A stretch of DNA of 64,000 nt from Streptomyces sp. cg36 (GCF_041080675.1 NZ_CP163520.1:3968001-4032000), one strand, 5' to 3'. Shown: positions 25,588-36,736, counted from the stretch's first letter. Numbers and translations: made by a program. Notes: generated from the letters alone by a model not told the origin.

Positions 25588-25965
25588 ATGCAGATACGGA
25601 TCTCATGGCCCGCCGGGCAGCTGACCGCCACCCTTGAGGAGACCCCCACGAGCACGGCGCTCGCGGGGGCGCTTCCGATCGTCTCCACCGCCCGCACCTG
25701 GGGCGAGGAGGTCTATTTCGACACCCCGGTCTCCCCCGCCCTCGAAGCGGGAGCGCGCCAGGTGGTCGAGCCGGGCACGGTCGCGTTCTGGACCGAGGGC
25801 GACGCCCTGGCCCTGCCGTACGGCCCCACGCCCATCTCGCGCGGCGACGAATGCCGCCTCGCGAGCCCGTGCAACGTCCTCGGGCGGATCGACGGCGACG
25901 CCCGGGCGCTCGCCACGGTCCGCGCGGGCGACACGATCCGGGTGGACCGCGTCGGGGGCGCCTGA
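25588..25965 (+). CDS. Cyclophilin-like fold protein
   Basis: A 125-residue beta-rich protein resembling the small cyclophilin-like family (TM1367 type). The start MQIRISWPAGQLTATLEETPTS, the YFDTPV strand, the EPGTVAFWTEGDALALPYGPTPIS stretch and NVLGRIDGDARAL fit this fold. The typical prolyl-isomerase arginine motif is not evident, so catalysis is doubtful. It is monocistronic, divergent from cydA and convergent with the aminotransferase gene. The function is unknown. Confidence 0.7.
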   Translation: MQIRISWPAGQLTATLEETPTSTALAGALPIVSTARTWGEEVYFDTPVSPALEAGARQVVEPGTVAFWTEGDALALPYGPTPISRGDECRLASPCNVLGRIDGDARALATVRAGDTIRVDRVGGA

Positions 25966-25991
25966 CGCGCCCCCGCGCCCCCTGGGGCGCC

Positions 25992-27071
25992 TCAGCCCGC
26001 CTTGCGGAAGCCCTCGGCCACCTTCAGGAAGAGATCGTTGGCCTCGGTCTCGCCGATCGTGACGCGCACGCCCTCGCCCGCGAACGGCCGGACCACCACA
26101 CCGGCCGCCTCGCACGCCTGGGCGAACGCGACCGTGCGCTCGCCCAGCCGCAGCCAGACGAAGTTCGCCTGCGTCTCGGGCACGGTCCAGCCCTGGCCGA
26201 CGAGCCCCTCGTACACCCGGGCGCGCTCGCCCACCAACGAGCCGACGCGGCCGAGCAGTTCGTCCTCGGCGCGCAGCGAGGCGACCGCCGCGTCCTGGGC
26301 CAGCTGGCTGACGCCGAACGGGACGGCGGTCTTGCGCAGCGCCGCCGCCACCGGCTCGTGGGCGACGGCGAAGCCGACCCGCAGCCCGGCGAGCCCGTAC
26401 GCCTTGGAGAAGGTCCGCAGCACGGCCACATTGGGGCGGTCGCGGTAGATCTCGATCCCGTCCGGCACGTCCGCGTCGCGGATGAACTCGCGGTACGCCT
26501 CGTCCAGGACGACCAGCACATCGGAGGGCACCCGGTCGAGGAATCGTTCCAGCTCGGCCCGGCGCACCACCGTCCCGGTCGGGTTGTTCGGGTTGCAGAC
26601 GAAGATCAGCCGGGTCCGCTCGGTGATCGCGTCGGCCATCGCGTCCAGGTCGTGCACCTCGCCCGAGGTCAGCGGCACCCGCACGGAGGTCGCGCCGCTG
26701 ATCTGGGTGATGATCGGGTACGCCTCGAAGGAGCGCCAGGCGTAGATGACCTCGTCGCCGGGGCCCGAGGTGGCCTGGAGCAGCGACTGGGCCACGCCGA
26801 CCGAGCCGGTGCCGGTGGCGAGGTGGGAGACCGGCACCCCGAAGCGGTCGGCCAGCTCGTTCATGAGACCGGTGCAGGCCATGTCCGGGTAGCGGTTGAA
26901 CGTCCCGGCGGCGGCGATGGCGCTCTCCATCACGCCCGGCAGCGGCGGGTACGGGTTCTCGTTGGAGGACAGCTTGTACGCGACCGGGCCGTCGGCGGAC
27001 GCGGGCTTGCCCGGCTTGTAGGTGGGGATGCCGTCCAGCTCGGCGCGCAGCTTGGGGCTCGTCTCGCTCAC
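25992..27071 (-). CDS. hisC: Histidinol-phosphate/aromatic aminotransferase (HisC/Pat family)
   Basis: A 359-residue class I/II PLP aminotransferase. The PLP lysine is Lys223 in [15 protein letters not shown]. Other family motifs are [23 protein letters not shown] and [10 protein letters not shown]. The KLSSNENPY motif and isolated location away from a his operon suggest the actinobacterial Pat/HisC2 subgroup, which transaminates phenylpyruvate, rather than the dedicated histidine-pathway enzyme. The symbol is therefore provisional. ATG start at 27071. Confidence 0.88.
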   Translation of the reverse strand: MSETSPKLRAELDGIPTYKPGKPASADGPVAYKLSSNENPYPPLPGVMESAIAAAGTFNRYPDMACTGLMNELADRFGVPVSHLATGTGSVGVAQSLLQATSGPGDEVIYAWRSFEAYPIITQISGATSVRVPLTSGEVHDLDAMADAITERTRLIFVCNPNNPTGTVVRRAELERFLDRVPSDVLVVLDEAYREFIRDADVPDGIEIYRDRPNVAVLRTFSKAYGLAGLRVGFAVAHEPVAAALRKTAVPFGVSQLAQDAAVASLRAEDELLGRVGSLVGERARVYEGLVGQGWTVPETQANFVWLRLGERTVAFAQACEAAGVVVRPFAGEGVRVTIGETEANDLFLKVAEGFRKAG

Positions 27072-27477
27072 CGCAGGTCCTCCTCGACCGTTCCGTCCGT
27101 ACGAATACTGCTCACCTTATGAGGATTCCGCTCCCCTGCGAAGAGCGGTGGGCATCCGTCCCGTCCGGCGGCCTGGCGCGGCCCAGAGGAGGGGATCTCT
27201 GGGGCACGGGGGAGGGGGGAGCGCTCCCTGCCGAAGTCGCGCGCTGGTGGCTCGCGCCGTGGCGCGCATCCCTCGTACAGGTGAGTTGAGACCTCTTCGC
27301 AACATCGGGCATTCGGCAGCTGCCCGCCGATCGACAACCGCCACTACAACGTTGAGACCAGCAACTCCCTTGAATATCAAGGCGATTAGCACTTTTCGAT
27401 CATGCAGAAACGTCCCTGTCAACGTGTGCATATGCACCTGAGCCAACTGTCTCGCATCGCCCTACTATCGGCTCGCC
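27072..27477. other. Long intergenic region (406 bp) upstream of a LacI regulator
   Basis: This region separates the divergent aminotransferase and LacI genes. No supported coding region is seen: the small frames here lack coding-like third-position bias and ribosome-binding sites. The left part is GC-rich; the right part (about 27340-27480) is more AT-rich and holds a 12-bp palindrome and a possible -10 for the LacI gene. Confidence 0.6.
27426..27437. promoter_or_regulatory. Palindrome GTGCATATGCAC upstream of LacI gene
   Basis: A perfect 12-bp palindrome 40 bp before the LacI-family start, close to a candidate -10 TACTAT (27463-27468). The ATG follows the -10 by only nine bases without a Shine-Dalgarno, so the transcript may be leaderless. 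An autoregulatory operator is inferred from position. Confidence 0.4.
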
Positions 27478-28656
27478 ATGACAGCAGCAGGGAAGCACCA
27501 GGTGAGCCGGTCGACCGGTCGCCGGCTGGGGCGGGCGGGCATTCGGGACGTGGCCGCCGCCGCCGGTGTCTCCATCACGACCGTCTCAGACGCGCTCAAC
27601 GGCAAGGGCCGGCTCCCCGACGCCACCCGCCGCCACGTCCGCGAGGTCGCAGACCGGCTGGGCTATCGCCCATCCGCAGCGGCCCGCACGCTCCGTACCG
27701 GAAAGTCGGGCCTGATCGGCCTGACCGTGACGACGTACGGGGATGAACCTTTCACCTTCACCGAGTTCGCCTATTTCGCCGAGATGGCGAGGGCCGCGAC
27801 CTCAGCCGCGCTCGCCCGCGGCTACGCCCTCGTCATCCTGCCCGCCACCTCACGCCGCAGCCCCGCGGACGTCTGGTCGAACGTCGCCCTCGACGGCACC
27901 GTCGTGGTCGACCCCTCCGACCAGGACCCCGTCGTCACCGAGCTGGTCCGCCAGGGCCTGCCGGTGGTCTCCGACGGCCGCCCCGCCGGGGCGCTGCCGG
28001 TGACCGCCTGGGTCGACAACGACCACGAGGCCGCCGTACTGGAACTGCTCGACCATCTGGCCGCAGCCGGCGCCCGCCGCATCGGCCTGCTCACCGGCAC
28101 CACCACCGACACCTATACCCGGCTCTCCACCGAGGCGTATCTGCGCTGGTGCGAGCGGGTCGGACAGGACCCGGTCTACGAGTCCTACCCGGCCCACGAT
28201 CCGTGTGCGGGCGCCGTCGCGGCCGATCGGCTGCTCGCCCGCCCGGACCGGCCCGACGCCGTGTACGGACTGTTCGACCCCAACGGCACCGACCTGCTGG
28301 CAGCCGCCCGCCGGTACGGCCTGCGGGTGCCCGAGGACCTGCTGCTCGTCTGCTGCAGCGAGTCCACCGTGTACGCGACGACCGAACCGCCCATCACCAC
28401 CCTCTCCCTCAAACCCCGCCGCATCGGCACCGCCGTGGTCCAGCTCCTCATCGACGCCATCGAGGGAATCGACCACGGTCACCCGATCGAGCAGGTGATA
28501 CCGACCGAACTCATCGTCCGTACCTCGTCGCAGCGACGTGCGCCACGGACGACCGTCAGCCCCCCGCGCTCCCCCGTCGCCGAACCGCTCAGGGGACACG
28601 GCCAGGATCCCAACGTGCCGGACAGGAGCCCCGACAGCGATGCCGACAAGGACTAG
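27478..28656 (+). CDS. LacI-family transcriptional regulator
   Basis: A 392-residue regulator. The helix-turn-helix and hinge region is at about 20-75 (IRDVAAAAGVSITTVSDALNGKGRLPDATRRHVREVADRLGYRPSAAARTLR). A periplasmic-binding-protein-like effector domain (about 80-345) and an unstructured hydrophilic tail of about 45 residues rich in Pro/Arg/Asp follow. No sugar-uptake genes are adjacent, so its targets lie elsewhere. The next gene encodes a PPP-type phosphatase on the same strand 175 bp away. Confidence 0.92.
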   Translation: MTAAGKHQVSRSTGRRLGRAGIRDVAAAAGVSITTVSDALNGKGRLPDATRRHVREVADRLGYRPSAAARTLRTGKSGLIGLTVTTYGDEPFTFTEFAYFAEMARAATSAALARGYALVILPATSRRSPADVWSNVALDGTVVVDPSDQDPVVTELVRQGLPVVSDGRPAGALPVTAWVDNDHEAAVLELLDHLAAAGARRIGLLTGTTTDTYTRLSTEAYLRWCERVGQDPVYESYPAHDPCAGAVAADRLLARPDRPDAVYGLFDPNGTDLLAAARRYGLRVPEDLLLVCCSESTVYATTEPPITTLSLKPRRIGTAVVQLLIDAIEGIDHGHPIEQVIPTELIVRTSSQRRAPRTTVSPPRSPVAEPLRGHGQDPNVPDRSPDSDADKD

Positions 28657-28831
28657 ACCAACACATTGGGGACATAACCACCGGTGAACCCTGGCCGCAC
28701 CCGGATTCACCACCCCTGGTGCGTCACACAGCAGGAGCCTCATTCCTATGATGGGCGCACGACACCACGGATCCCCGCCCGACCAGGGGGGTCTCCCGGT
28801 GTACTGCGGCGCGACGGTGGTGGAGGGGTCG

Positions 28832-29998
28832 ATGACTCAGGGGGCCGGTCAGGGACCCGTGCGGACGGACACGTTGCGTGACTTCCGGGTACCTCCGTAC
28901 GCGCAGACTCCCGCGCACACCGCGCAGGTTCCCGCGCCGCCCCCGCCCGTCGACATCCCGTCGCAGGCGGACCCGCACCACCTCGTGGCCGTACCCGCGG
29001 CCCCGGCGCATCCGGTCCAGGCGTACCCCGCGGACATCCACCCGGGGAACGCCTATCCGGACGACGAGCCGCCCGAGGGCTACACCCCCACCGCGCGCGA
29101 CCTCCCGGTGATCAACCGGGGGGACACCGTGCAGGTGCCGGTGCAGACCGAGCCCGCCCCGGCGCCCGTCGCCGACGGCCTCGGGCCGCTCTTCGTCGTG
29201 GGCGACGTCCACGGCTACCTCGACGAACTCGTGGCCGCACTGCGCGAACAGGGGCTGATCGACGCCGAGGGCAACTGGGCCGCGGGCAACGCCCGTCTCT
29301 GGTTCCTCGGCGACTTCACCGACCGGGGCCCCGACGGCATCGGCGTCATCGACCTGGTGATGCGGCTGTCCGCCGAGGCCGCCGCCGCCGGCGGCTACTG
29401 CAAGGCCCTCATGGGCAACCACGAGCTGCTGCTGATCGGGGCCAAGCGCTTCGGCGACACCCCGGTCAACTCCGGTGCGGGGACCGCCACGTTCCAGGCC
29501 GCCTGGCTGCTCAACGGCGGCCAGAAGGCCGACATGGACCGCCTCCAGGACGTCCACCTCCAGTGGATGTCCCGCCTCGACGCGATCGAGCAGGAGGACG
29601 GGCATCTCCTGATGCACTCCGACACCACCGCATACCTGGACTACGGCGACTCCATCGAAGCGGTCAACGACACCGTCCACGCGCTGCTCACCCGCAACGA
29701 CGCCGACGAGTGCTGGGACCTCTTCCGCAAGTTCACCAAGCGCTTCGCCTTCCGCGACGAGTCCGGCCCCCAGGCCGCCCGCGAACTGCTCGCGGCCTAC
29801 GGCGGGCGGCGGGTGGTCCACGGCCACAGCCCGATCCCCTACCTCCTGGGCGAAGTCGGCACCGAAGACGGCGAGGAAGACTCGCGTCCGATCGTGGAGG
29901 GTCCGCATGTGTACGCGGACGGTCTGGCCATCGCGATGGACGGAGGGGTGACCATGGCCGGAAAACTGCTGGTCGTACGGTTGCCTCTGCATGACTGA
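28832..29998 (+). CDS. PPP-type metallophosphatase with proline-rich N-terminus
   Basis: A 388-residue protein. A Pro/Ala-rich disordered N-terminus (about 1-115) precedes a calcineurin-like phosphoesterase domain with the three PPP signatures GDVHGYLDE, GDFTDRGPDG and GNHELLL, plus a later histidine motif VVHGHSPIP. It may dephosphorylate Ser/Thr phosphoproteins or cleave dinucleoside polyphosphates. The ATG at 28832 was chosen for GGAGGGG upstream; an ATG at 28748 in frame would add 28 residues without an RBS. Confidence 0.85.
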   Translation: MTQGAGQGPVRTDTLRDFRVPPYAQTPAHTAQVPAPPPPVDIPSQADPHHLVAVPAAPAHPVQAYPADIHPGNAYPDDEPPEGYTPTARDLPVINRGDTVQVPVQTEPAPAPVADGLGPLFVVGDVHGYLDELVAALREQGLIDAEGNWAAGNARLWFLGDFTDRGPDGIGVIDLVMRLSAEAAAAGGYCKALMGNHELLLIGAKRFGDTPVNSGAGTATFQAAWLLNGGQKADMDRLQDVHLQWMSRLDAIEQEDGHLLMHSDTTAYLDYGDSIEAVNDTVHALLTRNDADECWDLFRKFTKRFAFRDESGPQAARELLAAYGGRRVVHGHSPIPYLLGEVGTEDGEEDSRPIVEGPHVYADGLAIAMDGGVTMAGKLLVVRLPLHD

Positions 29999-30176
29999 CG
30001 CGTAATCGGGAAAATCTCGGCTCGGGCGGTAGCAAGGTGATTTCGGAAACACCCTGTCACCCCGTGCCGTAACCGCTCTACCATCGGCTTATCCGTAGCA
30101 GGCTCTCCTCCGTTTCCGCCCGATTGCCCGTTCGTCAGGCGGGCTTTCCGGCCCTACGGAGCATCGGGGGATGCAC

Positions 30177-31016
30177 ATGAACAGCGCTCCGCACCTGCTG
30201 ACCGAGGACCGCCCGGAGTTCGAGCGAATCCTCGACGACGCACTGCGCACCGCGCACGACCGGCCCGAGCTGGCCGGCGTTGGAGTACGGCTCAACACAG
30301 AGCAGCTGCGCACCATGGTGCTGAACGCCGGTGCGCTCGTCTCGGCAGCGGCGGCGGCCGAGTACGACCACTATGTGAGGGTCCGCGAGGAACTGCGTAC
30401 GCCCACCGGCACCCCACTCGTGACGAGCGAGGGCTCGATCCTGGAGCCGCCCGTGGTCGACAGCCCGGAGTCCACCTCGGGCGCGGGCGTCGGCGCGGTC
30501 GTCGCGGTGCTGGCACCCGTCCTCGCCGGAACCGCCGCCGCGATCTTCCTGCTGGTGGGCTACGTCCTGAAGATGCTCAACCCGGAGCCCGCCTTCGCCG
30601 ACACCATGCTGACCGCGGGCTGGTTCTTCGGCGCACTCACCGCAGCCGCCATCCTGGCCGCCGCGATCAGTCTGCTGCTCACCGCCATACGCAACGGCTC
30701 CACCCAGGTCATCGCCGAGCCCGAGGAGGGCGAGGTGGGCGACGAGAGAGCGCAGGAGGTCTCCCGGGCCCGGGAAGCCTGGCGCCACGCCCTGGTGGAA
30801 CGGGGCATCTATCCCTTCCTGCGCGAGGCGCTGGCCGACCCGAGCGTCGGGCCGGGGACCGCCTCGCGCCACCCGGTGGGCCGGATCCCGGCCCTCGGCT
30901 ACGACCGGCCCGACTTCGACAGCCCGGGCGACCCGACCCCGGGCACCCGGCCCAGCTTCACCAGTCCGGACTTCACCAGCCCCGACTTCGGCGGCCCCGA
31001 ACACCAGCCGGAGTAA
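30177..31016 (+). CDS. Membrane protein of unknown function
   Basis: A 279-residue protein. The N-terminal soluble helical region (about 1-95) is followed by two transmembrane segments (about 103-130 and 142-167). A charged cytosolic domain follows, with a C-terminal Pro/Asp/Ser tail containing an FTSPDFTSPDF repeat. GGGGG lies 6 bases before the ATG at 30177; ATG 30171 is also possible. No family is recognised. It is followed by a triple parS cluster. Confidence 0.75.
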   Translation: MNSAPHLLTEDRPEFERILDDALRTAHDRPELAGVGVRLNTEQLRTMVLNAGALVSAAAAAEYDHYVRVREELRTPTGTPLVTSEGSILEPPVVDSPESTSGAGVGAVVAVLAPVLAGTAAAIFLLVGYVLKMLNPEPAFADTMLTAGWFFGALTAAAILAAAISLLLTAIRNGSTQVIAEPEEGEVGDERAQEVSRAREAWRHALVERGIYPFLREALADPSVGPGTASRHPVGRIPALGYDRPDFDSPGDPTPGTRPSFTSPDFTSPDFGGPEHQPE

Positions 31017-31056
31017 CCGGTGTCGGGCCCGGAAGCGGATTCTGTGCGGACCCTAT

Positions 31057-31119
31057 GTTTCACGTGAAACCAGGTGTGCCTGTTTCACGTGAAACACGGG
31101 CCGGTGTTTCACGTGAAAC
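31057..31119. other. parS: Triple parS cluster
   Basis: Three perfect 14-mers at 31057-31070, 31082-31095 and 31106-31119 are spaced 25 and 24 bp apart. They fill the gap between the converging membrane-protein gene and thiC. The near-equal spacing (about 2.3 helical turns) is tighter than the other clusters. Confidence 0.96.
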
Positions 31120-31149
31120 ATGCGTACGCGTTCGCCACTCGGCGATGTA

Positions 31150-33046
<1,897 letters not shown>

Positions 33047-33126
33047 TGTGCAAAGGTGTCACCACGCTAGCGCCATCTCCAGCGCGCTGAACAGAGGGGC
33101 CCCTTCGTTGTTGCGATGATCGGGCG

Positions 33127-34479
33127 GTGACGTCAACAGAGCAGCCCCACAAAGACGCCCACGGACACCCGCACGCACAGCCTCACGGGCACAGCCACAG
33201 CCACGGCCCGGCAGCGCCCGTCTCTAAGCATCTCCGCAAGGTGATCGCCGCCGTGCTGATCCCGTTCTCGGTGGCGGTGCTGGTGGGGCTGGCCGTCCTG
33301 TGGCCCGGCGGAACCCCCGCGCACCAGCGCACCGGGGTCGGTTTCGACCGCCAGACCCAGCAGGCCAAAGTCACCGGCATCCAGAAGGTGGACTGCAAGT
33401 CGGTCAACGCCGCCCAGGCTCCCGCGAACGGCGGCGCCCCGGCCGCCGGGGGGCAGGCGGCCAAGGAGCCCGATCAGCGTCCGTGCTCCAAGGCGACGAT
33501 CGAGGTCACCACCGGCGACGAGAAGGGCCGCACCTTCACGGAGATCGTGCAGCCCGGCGCCCCGCGCCAACTCCACAAGGGGCAGGGCGTGATCGTGGCG
33601 TACGCCCCCGACGCCCCCCACGATCTCCAGTACTCGGTGACGGATGTGAACCGCCGGGTCCCGATGGCGCTGCTCGCGGGCATCTTCGCGCTCGCCGTCG
33701 TGGTCGTGGGGCGGCTGCGCGGGGTGATGGCGCTGGTCGCCCTCGTCGTCTCGTTCGCCGTACTGACGCTGTTCATCCTGCCCGCGATCCTCCAGGGCTC
33801 GAATCCGCTGCTGGTGGCGGTGGTCGGGGCGAGCGCGATCATGCTGATCGCGCTGTACATGTGCCATGGGCTCTCGGCGCGCACCTCGGTCGCCGTGCTG
33901 GGCACCCTGGTCTCGCTCGTCCTGATCGGGCTGCTGGGATCGCTCTTCATCGGCTGGGCCTCGCTGACCGGCAACACCGACGACAACACCGGTCTGATCC
34001 ACGGCCTCTACCCGAACATCGACATGTCCGGTCTGCTGCTGGCGGGCGTCATCATCGGCTCGCTCGGTGTCCTCGACGACGTGACGGTCACCCAGACCTC
34101 CGCGGTGTGGGAGCTCCACGAGGCCAACCCGACGATGGGCCCGCGCGGGCTGTACCGGGCGGGCATCCGGATCGGCCGCGACCACATCGCCTCCGTGGTG
34201 AACACCCTCGTGCTGGCGTACGCGGGCGCCGCGCTGCCGCTTCTGCTGCTGTTCTCGATCGCGCAGAGCAGTGTGGGGACGGTGGCCAACAGCGAGCTGG
34301 TCGCGGAGGAGATCGTGCGCACGCTGGTGGGCTCGATCGGTCTGGTGGCCTCGGTCCCGGTGACCACGGCGCTCGCCGCGCTGGTGGTCTCCGCCGACCG
34401 CCCGGCCGGCGGGGGCGCTCCGGCCGACGCGGGGCGGGCCGCGCTGCGGGGTGGTCGGGGCAGGCGCCGCAAGAAGTAG
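33127..34479 (+). CDS. YibE/F-like multispan membrane protein
   Basis: A 450-residue protein. A His-rich cytosolic N-terminus (HGHPHAQPHGHSHSHG, about residues 12-28) is followed by one transmembrane helix, an extracytoplasmic domain (about 65-175) and seven or so further helices. Conserved GVIIGSLGVLDDVTVTQTSAVWELHEANP fits the YibE/F family. The function of the family is unknown; the His cluster suggests metal binding. The GTG at 33127 has no clear RBS. It is divergent from thiC and convergent with ssgA. Confidence 0.85.
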   Translation: MTSTEQPHKDAHGHPHAQPHGHSHSHGPAAPVSKHLRKVIAAVLIPFSVAVLVGLAVLWPGGTPAHQRTGVGFDRQTQQAKVTGIQKVDCKSVNAAQAPANGGAPAAGGQAAKEPDQRPCSKATIEVTTGDEKGRTFTEIVQPGAPRQLHKGQGVIVAYAPDAPHDLQYSVTDVNRRVPMALLAGIFALAVVVVGRLRGVMALVALVVSFAVLTLFILPAILQGSNPLLVAVVGASAIMLIALYMCHGLSARTSVAVLGTLVSLVLIGLLGSLFIGWASLTGNTDDNTGLIHGLYPNIDMSGLLLAGVIIGSLGVLDDVTVTQTSAVWELHEANPTMGPRGLYRAGIRIGRDHIASVVNTLVLAYAGAALPLLLLFSIAQSSVGTVANSELVAEEIVRTLVGSIGLVASVPVTTALAALVVSADRPAGGGAPADAGRAALRGGRGRRRKK

Positions 34480-34498
34480 GCGGGCGCCGGGGCAGCTG

Positions 34499-34936
34499 TC
34501 AGCCCGCGTTCTGCTCCTCGGCGAGGATCCGGCCGAGGGCCTCGTCCAGATGGTCGTCGAAGTCGCCGAGCGCGCGCTCCTGGCCGAGCGGTACGAGCTT
34601 GTCCGTACGGTCGAGGAAGGCCACCAGAGGACCCGCGCCCGCGCGGAAGACGGCCTTCTCGCCGCCGACCTGGAGGCGGATGTGGACGTCCGACAGTTCC
34701 TCGGGGCGGGTTGGCGCGATGTGCACATCCCCGTCACCGCTGGGGCCGTTGATGCCGTCGAGCAGCAGTTCGCGCCCGAAAGCCCAGGTCACGGGCTCGT
34801 CGCCGGGGAGGTGAAAGGTCATCCGGACGGCATAGGGATCGTCGGCGCGGTACATGAGTTCCACCGGGATCCTGAAGGAGAGCTCCTCGGAGACGAGGAA
34901 GCTCATCATGACCTCTGCCAGGACCGACTCTCGCAT
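34499..34936 (-). CDS. ssgA: Sporulation-specific cell division activator SsgA
   Basis: A 145-residue SsgA-like protein, the founding member of the actinomycete SALP family. The conserved core SFLVSEELSFRIPVELMYRADDPYAVRMTFHLPGDEPVTWAFGRELLLDGI and the C-terminus GRILAEEQNAG match my recollection of SsgA orthologues closely. SsgA localises to future septum sites and helps SsgB recruit FtsZ during sporulation; it also affects hyphal branching. The second of two tandem ATGs (34936) was chosen for GCGGGG spacing. ssgR lies directly upstream. Confidence 0.95.
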   Translation of the reverse strand: MRESVLAEVMMSFLVSEELSFRIPVELMYRADDPYAVRMTFHLPGDEPVTWAFGRELLLDGINGPSGDGDVHIAPTRPEELSDVHIRLQVGGEKAVFRAGAGPLVAFLDRTDKLVPLGQERALGDFDDHLDEALGRILAEEQNAG

Positions 34937-35036
34937 CATCTACCCCGCTGTAGCTGAAACTGGCCAGGAATGATCCCCCCTGGCCCTCTTGACGCAATCG
35001 TGCTGGAAGGGCTAGCAGATCACAAGGAGTGATATT

Positions 35037-35807
35037 TCAGATACTGATAGAGAACGCGAGTGAACTGAGCAGTTTCCCCACCTCGCCGCGCAGCTGCTCG
35101 ATCGCGGGAAGAAGGCGTTCTTGCTGGTGGAGGGGGAGGGAGAGGGCCATGGTGGCGGCCCCGGAGCCGGCCGTGATGGGGATCGCGGCACAGACCGTAC
35201 CGAGGGCATATTCCTGCCGTTCAATGACAGGTTGCATACGCTCCGTAGCCGCGAGGCGGTCGAGCAGGGCCCTTCGGTCGCGTACCGAGTAGGGCGTGAT
35301 CGCGCGGACGGGATGGCGGGCCAGATGGTCCTCGCGGGACTTCTCGTCGAGCTGGCTCAGCAGGCACTGTCCGATGGCGTGCGCGTGCCCGGTCTCCCGG
35401 AAGTCGGCCCACTCGTCCACGGCGGGCGCCGACGGCGTGTCGGCCACTCCCGCGATCTCGATCTCGCCCTCGCGGTAGACCGCGAAGTAGATGGGCACGC
35501 CGATGGCGTCACGCCACTCCGCGAGCGATCTACTGATCTTGCTGCGACGATTCTGCAGTGCTCCGCCGCTGGCCAGCCGCTCCGCCGCCTCACCGAACAC
35601 GAACACTCCGTGCTCCCTGCGCAGATAGCCCTCATGGGTCAGCGTGCGCAGCAGGTGGTACGCGGTGGGGAGCGGAAGCCCCGCCTCCCGCGCCAGCTGT
35701 TTGGCGGGAGCACCGTCCGGATGGGCGCCCACGGCCTCCAGCAGGCGCAGCGCCCGCTGGACCGAACCGATCAAGGTAGGGACTCCGGCGTTCGCAGCCG
35801 TGGCCAC
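35037..35807 (-). CDS. ssgR: IclR-family activator of ssgA
   Basis: A 256-residue IclR regulator. The winged helix (SVQRALRLLEAVGAHPDGAPAKQLAREAGLPLPTAYHLLRTLTHEGYL, about 14-65) precedes a GAF-like IclR effector domain (about 75-250). Its position directly upstream of ssgA on the same strand matches S. coelicolor SsgR, which is required for ssgA transcription. It starts at GTG 35807, with GGGGGTGA upstream. There is about 100 bp between ssgR and ssgA, room for a separate ssgA promoter. Confidence 0.93.
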   Translation of the reverse strand: MATAANAGVPTLIGSVQRALRLLEAVGAHPDGAPAKQLAREAGLPLPTAYHLLRTLTHEGYLRREHGVFVFGEAAERLASGGALQNRRSKISRSLAEWRDAIGVPIYFAVYREGEIEIAGVADTPSAPAVDEWADFRETGHAHAIGQCLLSQLDEKSREDHLARHPVRAITPYSVRDRRALLDRLAATERMQPVIERQEYALGTVCAAIPITAGSGAATMALSLPLHQQERLLPAIEQLRGEVGKLLSSLAFSISI

Positions 35808-35997
35808 AGGTCACCCCCAGGCGTGCTGACGGGCAAGGAACCCGCCCGAGGCAGCAGAGGATTTCACCTTAACGGCCGCTTCCGACGCCATGAGGGGATT
35901 GGGCTGCCGGGTCCCTCAGCCGGGCTAACACCTCTCCCTGTTGTACGAGCGCTGTGCCTTTGCGGCGCCGCCCCCGTACCTATTCCGCGCCCCGCTC

Positions 35998-36216
35998 CTA
36001 CCAGTCGCCCCGCGAGGACGAGGACGACATGAACCGGCGCACCACGTAGATCAGACCACCGACCAGAGCCACGAAGACCAGGACCTTGAAGAGGAGTCCG
36101 AAGAGGAATCCGACCACGCTGGCGATCAGCCCGCCGAACACGACCAGCGCGATGACGGGCACGGCGACCCACTTCACCCACCAGGGCATCCCCGTGAATA
36201 TCTCCCGTGCGGCCAT
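35998..36216 (-). CDS. Small membrane protein (DUF5326-like)
   Basis: A 72-residue protein with two adjacent transmembrane helices (VKWVAVPVIALVVFGGLIASVVGFLFGLLFKVLVFVALVGGLIYVVRRF) and a Ser-rich cytosolic tail ending SSSSSRGDW. AGGTAAGG precedes the ATG. The family is common in Streptomyces and has no known function. It is upstream of ssgR on the same strand. Confidence 0.8.
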   Translation of the reverse strand: MAAREIFTGMPWWVKWVAVPVIALVVFGGLIASVVGFLFGLLFKVLVFVALVGGLIYVVRRFMSSSSSRGDW

Positions 36217-36368
36217 CGTCCTTACCTCTTTCGTTCTCGTGGGTCTCCCGAAGTCTCGGGCTGCTGCCTTCGACACCTCCGATGCTAGGGGCGCCGCGGG
36301 GGTGAACGGGCGGCCTACAGCCCTTGAACTCCCCTGACCGGACCCCTAGGGAAAGTCGGGGTCGACCC

Positions 36369-36686
36369 TCAGCTCTCAGGGGGAGAGAAGACGACCAGAA
36401 CCCGCAGGTCCTCGACGATGTGGTGGAACCGGTGCGCGGTCCCGGCCGGGACGTAGACCACACTGCCCCGGGCCACCTGCGTCGTCTCCAGCCCGACCGT
36501 GATCGAGGCCCGGCCGCTCACCACGAAATAGATCTCGTCCTGGCTGTGCGGGCTCTGGGTGTCCATGGCACCGGCGTCCAGCGCGTAGAGGCCGGCCGAC
36601 ATGTTCCTCTCCCGCAGAAACTGCAGGTACGCGCCGTCGTTGGCGGCGCGCTCCGCCTCCAGTTCGTCAAGCCGGAATTCCTTCAT
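36369..36686 (-). CDS. Single-domain cupin protein
   Basis: A 105-residue cupin. Motif 1 is MDTQSPHSQDEIYFVVSGRASI and motif 2 is VYVPAGTAHRFHHIVEDLRVLVVF. Candidate metal ligands are the histidine and glutamate of PHSQDE and the histidines of AHRFHH. It may bind a small ligand or act as a dioxygenase or isomerase; the substrate is unknown. It is divergent from the holin-like gene across 50 bp. Confidence 0.85.
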   Translation of the reverse strand: MKEFRLDELEAERAANDGAYLQFLRERNMSAGLYALDAGAMDTQSPHSQDEIYFVVSGRASITVGLETTQVARGSVVYVPAGTAHRFHHIVEDLRVLVVFSPPES

Positions 36687-36736
36687 CGCCGTCCGCCCCT
36701 GCTCTGATACCGATCACGTCTGCCACGATCAGACAC

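Noticed and set aside
25403..25624. 73-residue plus-strand frame starting within the Rex region
   Set aside because: Crosses the Rex operator and the cyclophilin-like promoter and has no RBS.
27117..27446. 109-residue minus-strand frame in the region upstream of the LacI gene
   Set aside because: No RBS, weak codon bias and an Arg/Pro-rich C-terminal part. Treated as non-coding.
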